Assembly (NCBI GenBank): GCA_029882235.1
Contig: JAOULB010000132.1
Coordinates: 1 to 6,218 of the forward strand
DNA length: 6,218 nt
Direction: 5' to 3'
Origin: Gammaproteobacteria bacterium
GTDB lineage: Bacteria > Pseudomonadota > Gammaproteobacteria > UBA6429 > Thiohalophilaceae
Part shown: positions 1-4,704 of the stretch, piece by piece
Numbering within the stretch: position 1 is the first letter of the stretch
Layout: each line of letters starts with the position of its first letter
Program-made: the position numbers and the translations under genes
The notes under the pieces: generated by a model
Seen by the model: the letters and a program-made list of their open reading frames with translations, nothing else
The model's database searches: none
What the model was told of the DNA's origin: nothing

Positions 1-579
1 CTGGAAGGGAAATTTGTATCTTCGCTCGTCATTGATCCGAACAACTCACAAACCCTTTACGCTGGTACGATTGAGGATATAGATATTACCACCGGTGGTG
101 TCTACCACTTTCAAAAGGGCGGTATACCTCCAGTTGCAGCAATTACTACAGACAATCCAGAAGTTAACCCACCGGATGTCGTAATCCTGAACGGCTCTAG
201 CAGCAGTGATAGCGATGGTAGCATTGTTAACTATGCCTGGAGCCAAACTGCTGGTCCTGATGTAACCCTAACTAATGATACTGGCTTTGATACTAGCTTT
301 GTCTCACCAAATGTCGAATCGACAACCATACTTACCTTCCAGCTAACTGTTACTGATAATGATGGTCTGACAAATAGCACAAGTATTGACATTACAGTCA
401 GCCCGATACCAACTGGCGATGGAAGTGATGGTGGTAACAATAGTGGTGGTAATAGTAGTGGCGGTGGCGGCGGGTGCACTATACGGTCATCAGCAGAATT
501 TGATCCTGTTTTATTATTATTGATAGCAGTCGGCCTAATTTATTTGGCAAGAAAGCGGTCTATGAATAAAGTAAGCTGA
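1..579 (+). CDS. C-terminal part of a secreted PKD/REJ-domain protein with a CTERM sorting tail (5' end outside window)
   Basis: The frame is open from base 1 to a TGA at 577-579, giving 192 residues that lack the start. Residues about 8-37 (VIDPNNSQTLYAGT, then GGVY) resemble one blade of a BNR/sortilin-type beta-propeller. Residues about 43-134 form a PKD/REJ-like beta-sandwich, with PVAAI, an LNGSSSSDSDGSI turn, YAWSQTAGP and a closing LTVTDNDG. A Gly/Ser/Asn linker (about 140-158) leads to Cys159, an FDP triplet (167-169), a hydrophobic segment (about 170-182) and a basic ARKR end. This is a tripartite protein-sorting tail; from memory it is closest to the JDVT-CTERM class, which is processed by a glutamic-type intramembrane protease. 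I infer a protein exported by Sec and anchored at or released from the cell surface. The catalytic or binding role is unknown because the N-terminus is missing. A strong terminator follows 44 bases after the stop. Confidence 0.85.
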   Translation: MEGKFVSSLVIDPNNSQTLYAGTIEDIDITTGGVYHFQKGGIPPVAAITTDNPEVNPPDVVILNGSSSSDSDGSIVNYAWSQTAGPDVTLTNDTGFDTSFVSPNVESTTILTFQLTVTDNDGLTNSTSIDITVSPIPTGDGSDGGNNSGGNSSGGGGGCTIRSSAEFDPVLLLLIAVGLIYLARKRSMNKVS

Positions 580-622
580 TGAGATAAAGTCATAGCACCT
601 TCACTCTAAGACAAGAAAATAT

Positions 623-650
623 AAAGCCGGGAGCTTATCCCGGCTTTTTT
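623..650 (+). terminator. Rho-independent terminator of the CTERM protein gene
   Basis: A perfect 10-bp stem (AAAGCCGGGA at 623-632 and TCCCGGCTTT at 638-647) encloses the 5-base loop GCTTA and runs into a six-T tract on the plus strand. It ends transcription of the gene that stops at 579. Confidence 0.93.
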
Positions 651-730
651 ATTCTCTTTAATTTTTTTGATTAGCACCCAGCTCTTTCATTTTAATTAAT
701 CGACATGCCTTACTCCATCTGCACTTAAAA
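651..730. other. AT-rich spacer between two facing terminators
   Basis: This stretch separates the plus-strand terminator from the minus-strand one. I see no open frame of note, no promoter pair and no repeat in it. It is a plain convergent-transcription boundary. Confidence 0.6.
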
Positions 731-754
731 TAAAAAAAACCACCCGAAGGTGGT
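731..754 (-). terminator. Rho-independent terminator for minus-strand transcription
   Basis: Read on the minus strand, ACCACC, a TTCG tetraloop and GGTGGT (stem arms at 749-754 and 739-744) are followed by a run of eight T. UUCG-capped hairpins are unusually stable. The outer CTTAAG (755-760) can partly pair with the far side of the T tract. It probably ends transcription of the lipoprotein gene. It lies directly behind the cytochrome-like fragment at 785-850, so it may originally have belonged to that lost gene. Confidence 0.92.
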
Positions 755-776
755 CTTAAGTATTAAATGTTTGAAA

Positions 777-792
777 GTAAGTAATTACTTAC
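777..792. repeat. Perfect 16-bp palindrome at the stop of the cytochrome-like fragment
   Basis: GTAAGTAATTACTTAC reads the same on both strands. Its minus-strand half supplies the final Lys and TAA codons of the fragment at 785-850. The plus-strand half, with four bases before it (GAAAGTAAGTAA, 773-784), is identical to the last four codons of the intact cytochrome gene. It could be a protein-binding palindrome or a by-product of rearrangement; no function is visible. Confidence 0.5.
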
Positions 793-850
793 AAGCTGCA
801 GCCCTATAATCAACAATTATTTCAACTGTTCTATTATTACTAAGTCCTAA
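785..850 (-). pseudogene. Remnant of the 3' end of a second cytochrome c5 gene
   Basis: On the minus strand this stretch reads LGLSNNRTVEIIVDYRAAACK followed by TAA. It aligns with the end of the intact cytochrome (DLSDGVVKAIVDYMVAESK and TAA). The last 42 bases are about 76% identical (32/42) to the intact gene, including the unbroken 12-mer ATTGTTGATTAT. VDY near the C-terminus is characteristic of the cytochrome c5 family. The frame is closed by a TAA just upstream (857-859), is offset from the lipoprotein frame, and has no start codon or CxxCH haem site, so only a tail survives. It begins 20 bases past the lipoprotein stop and is followed by a terminator. The match is short, so chance or a different ancestor cannot be excluded. 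Confidence 0.5.
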
Positions 851-869
851 CAAAATTTACTCTAACTGG

Positions 870-2672
870 TTAAGGTCGATAACCAATGACTAAATCACTA
901 CCATCCGGAAATGCGCCAATTGTCGCACCACCCTGACCTGCGCCTATCGCAGGAGAACCTGCAGTTAATTTATAATCATCAGGATCAGCGCTACCGGCAT
1001 TGATAAATAATGGGTCGTCTGTGCTTGAGTTGGCGTCGAATGTTGTTGCCATGTTCCAGTCTGTTAATGAGTTATATGTTGTTATCCAGTCGTGATGCCA
1101 CTGTGAAGCAGCTGAATTATAAAAAATATTATGATCAGACAAAGAAATGGTTGTCGCTAATAGGTTGTCGGCCAGATTGTTATAATATCGAACCATACTC
1201 TGGTAACCATAAATAATATTATTATAGACCGATGCACTTCTTGCTTTGTCTGTCACGATTATGCCTGTTTCATTATTTGAATCAGAATCAACAATGGTAT
1301 TATTATAAACCGAGACCCCATCAAGCAATCCTACTCCATCATAGAGCGAGATAGCAATGTCACAATTTCGAATGAGATTGTTATGTGCAAGTGTCCCTGA
1401 TACTTCTCCATACTCTGATAACTGATCGTTAATCTGAATTCCCGTATTGCAACCCTGCGAGGGACTATTTGTTCCCCAGATGTGATTGTTTAGATAAACG
1501 TTGTTCTGCTCTGTATCTTTATCAAAGATACCCAGGTAATTGTCATAGATATCATTGTTTTTAATTGTCATGTTATAGGTATAAAAGTTTAGTATACCTG
1601 AGGCATTGACTGCTGTTTCTATGTAATCTGGACCGTCACCGGGTTCATAGGTATTCATACCATGGATCCGGTTGTTCTCAATTAATATATCATTGGAGTA
1701 ATTCAGAAAGATGAGTGCTGAGTTATGGTGAGTCCCTTTTCGAACACCTATGAGGTGACTGTTTCTGATCACACAGTGGCTGGCCTGCTCAAACACGACT
1801 AGTTGAATAACATTGTCAGGGCTATCAACAATTGTGCTAGTAAAACCATCCCAAACAATCCAGCTCCTGTTGTAAACTCCGAATGCACCACCATAGATAT
1901 TATCGACAATGACTGGTGTTTCACCAGGATAGGCCTTGAAGGTGATAGGATTTCCTTCAGTGCCTATGTTGGCTGGATTCCATGGCAGGCGCTCACCCTT
2001 AAACTGATCTGGTGTATCAATCCATTCCTGGACAGGGTCATCATGCGGGTAATATGTTCCCGCTCTGAAATAGACTGTCTCCCCCGCAACCGCATTCTCA
2101 ACAGCAGTTTTTCCAGAACAGGGTGTATTTACATCAGTGCAATTTGGCCATGCCGCGTCACCATCAGCAGAGACATAGTAAATACTCTCCGTTGCCGGTG
2201 TTGCAATAGCTAGATTACTTAATGTACTTTCATTGCCCGCCTCATCGATGGTCTTTATTGCAAAGTAATAGTTCGTATCTGCAAACAACCCAGGCACAAT
2301 AAACTCTTCAGCCGCACCTGCCGCCTGTGGTGCTGGAGTACCACTTAAAACCGTCGCGCTTGACCAGTTCGCTTCAGTGATAACTTCTGTTGAATAACGA
2401 ATATCATAGCTTGCAGCTGTTCCTGTATTAGCGTCATCACCGGGGGCTGACCAGTGAAGAGTAAAGAGTGATTGAGATAGATCGGTAATTGCGGAGGGTG
2501 GCGTTATGTCTACTTCCGGGTTCAGATTAGGAGAGGTTTCTTCGAGGCTATTGACACCATTATTTTGGTTTGCCTGATTATCGGGAGAATTACCATCACC
2601 ACAAGCTGTTAATGCAAGCCATAATAAAAGAAAAATTGGGCTAGAAAGACGTAAGCGCAAAGCTGTCAACAT
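870..2672 (-). CDS. Secreted lipoprotein with FN3 domain and right-handed parallel beta-helix
   Basis: This 600-residue protein begins with a lipoprotein signal peptide: a basic N-region, the hydrophobic run IFLLLWLAL and the lipobox LTAC with Cys24. A Gly at +2 is compatible with the outer membrane. A low-complexity Asn-rich spacer (25-55) leads to an FN3-like domain at about 57-160 (TPPSAITDL, LHWSAPGDD, SYDIRYST, YYFAIKTIDEAGN). Residues about 164-580 look like a pectate-lyase-type parallel beta-helix, starting YYVSADGD and TVYFRAGTY. Its rungs carry Asn ladders, such as IENNRIHG, IKNNDIYDN, LNNHIWG, VYNNTIVD and VYNNIIYG. The end (DPLFINAG, YKLTAGSPAIGAG, IGAFPDG) is typical of secreted beta-helix proteins. 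Such folds bind or cleave acidic polysaccharides, but no lyase catalytic set can be assigned, so the substrate is unknown. An AGGGA ribosome site lies 8 bases before the ATG. It is transcribed away from the cytochrome gene, behind that gene's terminator. Confidence 0.93.
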   Translation of the reverse strand: MLTALRLRLSSPIFLLLWLALTACGDGNSPDNQANQNNGVNSLEETSPNLNPEVDITPPSAITDLSQSLFTLHWSAPGDDANTGTAASYDIRYSTEVITEANWSSATVLSGTPAPQAAGAAEEFIVPGLFADTNYYFAIKTIDEAGNESTLSNLAIATPATESIYYVSADGDAAWPNCTDVNTPCSGKTAVENAVAGETVYFRAGTYYPHDDPVQEWIDTPDQFKGERLPWNPANIGTEGNPITFKAYPGETPVIVDNIYGGAFGVYNRSWIVWDGFTSTIVDSPDNVIQLVVFEQASHCVIRNSHLIGVRKGTHHNSALIFLNYSNDILIENNRIHGMNTYEPGDGPDYIETAVNASGILNFYTYNMTIKNNDIYDNYLGIFDKDTEQNNVYLNNHIWGTNSPSQGCNTGIQINDQLSEYGEVSGTLAHNNLIRNCDIAISLYDGVGLLDGVSVYNNTIVDSDSNNETGIIVTDKARSASVYNNIIYGYQSMVRYYNNLADNLLATTISLSDHNIFYNSAASQWHHDWITTYNSLTDWNMATTFDANSSTDDPLFINAGSADPDDYKLTAGSPAIGAGQGGATIGAFPDGSDLVIGYRP

Positions 2673-2696
2673 GATACTTTTCCCTAATATTCAATC
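2673..2696 (-). promoter_or_regulatory. Leader and ribosome-binding site of the lipoprotein gene, resembling the cytochrome c leader
   Basis: Reading toward the ATG, this leader contains GATTGA, ATATTAG and GGAAAAGTATC, with AGGGA 8 bases before the start. The cytochrome gene's leader (3427-3457) contains the same pieces in the same order: GATT, ATATTAG and GGAAAAGTAATC. The differences are a CTTGA insertion, one extra A and a slightly different base run after GATT. Sharing beyond the Shine-Dalgarno core suggests common ancestry of the two leaders. Confidence 0.55.
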
Positions 2697-2740
2697 AACC
2701 ATCTTAATTAATAAAATTGGGTCTTGCTGCATTAATCTGA

Positions 2741-2767
2741 ATTATACGAAATTTATATCCGTTACAA
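2741..2767 (-). promoter_or_regulatory. Candidate sigma-70 promoter of the lipoprotein gene
   Basis: A perfect TATAAT lies on the minus strand at 2741-2746, about 70 bases before the ATG. The best -35 candidates are TTGTAA at 2762-2767 with a short 15-base spacer, or TTTGTA one base further upstream with a 16-base spacer. The region is AT-rich, so a chance -10 match is possible. Confidence 0.45.
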
Positions 2768-2850
2768 ACTGAAATAGCAAAAATCCCTGTGTTATTAAGA
2801 TACATACTTCTCTAAAGCACGAATATCAGACAAATTGCCATATAGGAAAA

Positions 2851-2872
2851 AAATGTGATGAACATCTCAGAA
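2851..2872. promoter_or_regulatory. Possible CRP-like operator
   Basis: AAATGTGAT followed by GAACATCTCA matches the left half of the CRP consensus fully and keeps TC.CA in the right half (TGTGA-N6-TCTCA). It lies about 180 bases upstream of the lipoprotein start and about 130 bases from the predicted transcription start. That is farther than usual for a simple activator site, so the assignment is weak. Confidence 0.25.
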
Positions 2873-2908
2873 TTAAATTTATAGATCGACTTTTCACATT
2901 AGCTATAA

Positions 2909-2933
2909 AAAAGGCCGCTTAGAGCGGCCTTTT
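2909..2933 (-). terminator. Rho-independent terminator of the cytochrome c gene
   Basis: An 11-bp stem (AAAAGGCCGCT at 2909-2919 and AGCGGCCTTTT at 2923-2933) has a 3-base loop. On the minus strand it is followed by six T and then ATAG. It lies 26 bases past the cytochrome stop, so the cytochrome gene is probably a single-gene transcript and the downstream lipoprotein gene needs its own promoter. Confidence 0.88.
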
Positions 2934-2958
2934 CATTTAGAGACGTTATAATTAATCG

Positions 2959-3426
2959 TTACTTACTTTCAGCAACCATATAATCAACAATCGCTTTAAC
3001 AACACCATCACTCAGGTCACTACGGCCACCTTTTGGTGGCATGCCTTTAAAGCCTTTGATGGCATTTTTGTATAGTGTTGCATTACCTTTGGCGATGCGT
3101 GCTTTCCAGCCCGCTTTGTCACCCAATTTAGGTGCTCCTGCTGCGCCAGTGCCGTGACAGGCAAAACAGGCCGAGGTATAGGTACCTTTGGCATCAACTG
3201 CACCACCGCTGCTTGCTGTTGCAGTTGGAACATTGCCTGTACGGACCTGGCCAACGGGTTTGATGCGTTCTTCGATCTTGGCCAGTACACGTGGATCGTT
3301 GGCAGGATCGGCGGCCTGATCGCCAGATACCCAGCGGGCCAACACAATAATGACAAACATCAGTACCGTTAATCCTATAATTACGCCCCAGAAGGTGCGC
3401 ATAAATGCACTATCATCATGACTCAT
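2959..3426 (-). CDS. Membrane-anchored cytochrome c5-family protein
   Basis: This 155-residue monohaem c-type cytochrome carries electrons in the periplasm. Residues about 11-31 are an uncleaved membrane anchor with a short polar N-terminus (MSHDDSAFMR). A periplasmic linker (about 32-80) follows, then the haem domain: CFACH at 87-91 binds haem covalently with His91 as an axial ligand. GAPKLGDKAGW follows, and GMPPKGG supplies the likely sixth ligand Met129. The end, SDLSDGVVKAIVDYMV, is typical of the family. The extra Cys pair seen in some cytochromes c5 is absent, as in many anchored members. The ATG is supported by GAGGA 9 bases upstream. The partner is not encoded here; such proteins generally feed a terminal oxidase or nitrogen-oxide reductase. 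A terminator follows, and a possible paralogue remnant lies at 785-850. Confidence 0.95.
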   Translation of the reverse strand: MSHDDSAFMRTFWGVIIGLTVLMFVIIVLARWVSGDQAADPANDPRVLAKIEERIKPVGQVRTGNVPTATASSGGAVDAKGTYTSACFACHGTGAAGAPKLGDKAGWKARIAKGNATLYKNAIKGFKGMPPKGGRSDLSDGVVKAIVDYMVAESK

Positions 3427-3457
3427 GATTACTTTTCCTCAAGCTAATATAAAAATC
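3427..3457 (-). promoter_or_regulatory. Leader and ribosome-binding site of the cytochrome c gene
   Basis: GAGGA (3436-3440 on the minus strand) lies 9 bases before the ATG and fixes the start. The wider leader, with GATT, ATATTAG, CTTGA and GGAAAAGTAATC, aligns with the lipoprotein leader at 2673-2696. Confidence 0.6.
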
Positions 3458-3523
3458 GTCTGGATTGGCCCGTTCAGGAACCTGTATGCGAAACCGCTGA
3501 TACAAACCCAGATAAACCGCGCA

Positions 3524-3550
3524 AGTATACCGGGAATAGCCGTCGGACAA
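3524..3550 (-). promoter_or_regulatory. Candidate sigma-70 promoter of the cytochrome c gene
   Basis: TATACT (3524-3529) matches the -10 consensus at five of six positions. TTGTCC (3545-3550) is a partial -35 with a 15-base spacer. The start of transcription would be about 90 bases before the cytochrome ATG. The spacer is short and the -35 weak. Confidence 0.3.
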
Positions 3551-3718
3551 AACCACCGAAACAGAGATTCGAAACCCCACAATTCAGGTGGACGCCTGCG
3601 GCGCGGCTCGGTAAGCTTCAGATATTCAGAATGCGCCAGGGACGACGACCATGGATGTACTAGTGTCGCGAGAGGCAGGATGCCGAAAGCGACTGGCTAG
3701 TAAATTTTGAAACATTCC

Positions 3719-3795
3719 GCGCCCGTAGCTCAGTTGGATAGAGTGTTGCCCTCCGAAGGCAAAGGTCACAGGTTCGACTCCTGTCGGGCGCGCCA
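3719..3795 (+). tRNA. tRNA-Arg, anticodon CCG
   Basis: The full 77-base cloverleaf is readable. The acceptor stem is GCGCCCG with CGGGCGC, the D stem GCTC with GAGT, and the anticodon stem TTGCC with GGCAA. The anticodon loop is CTCCGAA with anticodon CCG at 3753-3755. The variable loop is AGGTC, and the T stem is ACAGG with CCTGT around TTCGACT. The discriminator is G and the CCA end is encoded. It decodes CGG arginine codons, and CGN arginine tRNA genes are common integration targets. Its 3' end is repeated 137 bp downstream. No terminator with a T tract follows. Confidence 0.98.
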
Positions 3796-3805
3796 ATTTC
3801 TTATT
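3780..3805 (+). repeat. Direct repeat, copy 1 (tRNA-Arg 3' end plus flank)
   Basis: This 26-bp stretch covers the last 16 bases of tRNA-Arg, from the T stem to CCA, and ten bases of flank (ATTTCTTATT). It matches copy 2 at 3917-3942 at 24 of 26 positions. The identity extends past the tRNA gene, so it is not explained by tRNA conservation alone. Confidence 0.85.
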
Positions 3806-3881
3806 GCCCAACGTTTATATCCCGATGCCTTCCATGGCGCTTCTTCCAGCTCGACGTCCATGTCTCGCGTTCGTCGCGCTG

Positions 3882-3904
3882 CGTTATGACATTGAGTCAT
3901 AACG
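3882..3904. repeat. Inverted repeat in the spacer between the two tRNA-tail copies
   Basis: CGTTATGAC (3882-3890) and GTCATAACG (3896-3904) form a perfect 9-bp stem around the loop ATTGA. No T tract follows, so it is not a typical terminator. It could be an RNA-processing hairpin in the tRNA precursor, a protein-binding site, or part of a dispersed repeat. Confidence 0.6.
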
Positions 3905-3916
3905 GTCGCTCCTCAC

Positions 3917-3942
3917 CCTGTCGGGTGCGCCAATTTCTCATT
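3917..3942 (+). repeat. Direct repeat, copy 2 (displaced tRNA-Arg tail)
   Basis: This repeats 3780-3805 with two differences, C to T at 3926 and T to C at 3939, exactly 137 bp downstream. The bases before it no longer match the tRNA, so no second tRNA can fold. The T at 3926 lets CACCC (3914-3918) pair with GGGTG (3923-3927) around TGTC, making a local hairpin. It may be a tRNA-tail repeat like those of the E. coli tyrT (rtT RNA) locus, or an attachment-site duplication left by an excised or very small element. Confidence 0.75.
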
Positions 3943-4011
3943 ATCATTCAGTAATTCTGATCGCCTCTTAATTCCTCACCCCACTGGTCGCTAATCGTCC
4001 TATAGCCATCT

Positions 4012-4015
4012 GGAG
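4012..4015 (+). promoter_or_regulatory. Ribosome-binding site deciding the start at 4024
   Basis: GGAG sits 8 bases before the ATG at 4024. A GTG at 4015 in the same frame would begin inside this motif and have no Shine-Dalgarno of its own, so ATG 4024 is preferred. Confidence 0.65.
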
Positions 4016-4023
4016 TGTTGGAC

Positions 4024-4704
4024 ATGCTGGATACCCTGCAACAACATCTCGCTCAGATTTATGAGCTCGATACTGAATTATCCGTACTGGATTTTTTGAT
4101 TACTGATCCGCTGCTCGCGACGAAGTATGACAAAAGCCCCAATGCACGGACCATTGATGAAAAACTGCTGGTTTGCCAGAATGATGAAACGCTGGATATC
4201 GCGCTATATATAAATAGAGATGTATTGCACCAACTCGAACAGGACAACCCATTCGACTCACTCAATGATAATAATATCCACCAATTCTGGATCGCACTGG
4301 AAGGGGTGAGCCATTTCAATTATCTCGTCTGGAATGCACGTTTTGATCGACCTGTGTCCTTATTTGAGCTGGAGCTGCAGGCTGAGGTCGATAAGTTTGT
4401 CCTTACGATAATGTTGCTAAATCAACAGGAAAATATTTTTCTGACGCGCCATGTCTTGCAGCATTTATTTTTACAGTCAAGCTATGATGAACAACTGAAT
4501 CGGGCTGAGTTATGGCGTTATATCAGGGCGAATTATTTTGCCTGCCATTATTGTGAAGGGATTACAGCGTTGTTTTCTCAGACGCATAAAGTTAATCAAT
4601 TGCATAATGAGTTACGTCGTTTCTATCGTCTGACGCAGCATTACAAACTGCGCCATATTTATTCAGTTTCGCAGCGATTCCGTCCACTCTCTTTTGCCAG
4701 ATAA
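4024..4704 (+). CDS. Conserved-looking cytoplasmic protein of unknown function (226 residues)
   Basis: I do not recognise a named domain. The protein has no signal peptide or membrane segment and should be cytoplasmic, mostly alpha-helical. It opens with an amphipathic stretch (LDTLQQHLAQIYELDTELSV) and a DFLITDPLL motif (about 23-31). EKLLV (46-50) and LDIALYINRDVL (57-68) follow. A striking central block (about 87-126) holds HQFWIALEGVSHFNYLVWNA and then LFELELQAEVDKFV, which reads like a strongly constrained core. The C-terminal third is basic and aromatic (ELRRFYRLTQHYKLRHIY, about 196-213), possibly for nucleic acid or protein contact. Two close Cys/His pairs (CHYC, 174-177) might bind metal, but this is speculative. 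GGAG lies 8 bases before the ATG. Its 3' end overlaps the opposing cyclase gene by 46 bp. Its tRNA neighbour gives no functional clue. Confidence 0.85.
   Translation: MLDTLQQHLAQIYELDTELSVLDFLITDPLLATKYDKSPNARTIDEKLLVCQNDETLDIALYINRDVLHQLEQDNPFDSLNDNNIHQFWIALEGVSHFNYLVWNARFDRPVSLFELELQAEVDKFVLTIMLLNQQENIFLTRHVLQHLFLQSSYDEQLNRAELWRYIRANYFACHYCEGITALFSQTHKVNQLHNELRRFYRLTQHYKLRHIYSVSQRFRPLSFAR

Larger units (their letters stand above)
3427..3718. other. Intergenic stretch between the cytochrome gene and tRNA-Arg, no convincing gene
   Basis: The cytochrome leader and possible promoter occupy the left third. The right part (about 3590-3705) is more GC-rich and holds patches such as CCAGGGACGACGACCATGGA and GTCGCGAGAGGCAGGATGCC. 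These look like the dispersed non-coding repeats common between gammaproteobacterial genes, but no second copy is present here to prove it. A 91-codon plus-strand frame (3425-3700) starts inside the cytochrome leader and shows no protein-like composition. I found no clear tRNA promoter. Confidence 0.5.

Noticed and set aside
1803..2213. 136-codon plus-strand frame antisense to the lipoprotein gene
   Set aside because: It is rich in Cys and Ile from antisense reading of the beta-helix repeats and has no start signal; the minus-strand protein has clear domains.
2909..2933. Bidirectional terminator
   Set aside because: The plus-strand side has only TTTTC after the stem and no plus-strand gene leads into it, so only the minus-strand direction is called.
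3012..3356. 114-codon second minus-strand frame inside the cytochrome gene
   Set aside because: It is a shifted frame of a gene with an unmistakable haem motif and has no independent evidence.
3425..3700. 91-codon plus-strand frame starting inside the cytochrome leader
   Set aside because: Composition is not protein-like, there is no Shine-Dalgarno, and it starts antisense to the cytochrome start codon.
3626..3811. 61-codon minus-strand frame reading RPTGVEPVTFAFGGQHSIQLSYGR
   Set aside because: This is the antisense translation of tRNA-Arg, a well-known false protein in databases.
3707..3889. 60-codon plus-strand frame containing PVAQLDRVLPSEGKGHRFDSCRAR
   Set aside because: This is the sense translation of the same tRNA and its flank, another classic artefact.
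3780..3942. Integrated mobile element bounded by the tRNA-tail repeats
   Set aside because: The 111-base interval contains no integrase or any open frame, so at most it is a scar; it is kept as a repeat and finding, not called a mobile element.
4015..4023. GTG at 4015 as start of the unknown gene
   Set aside because: It lies inside the GGAG motif that serves the ATG at 4024 and has no Shine-Dalgarno of its own.
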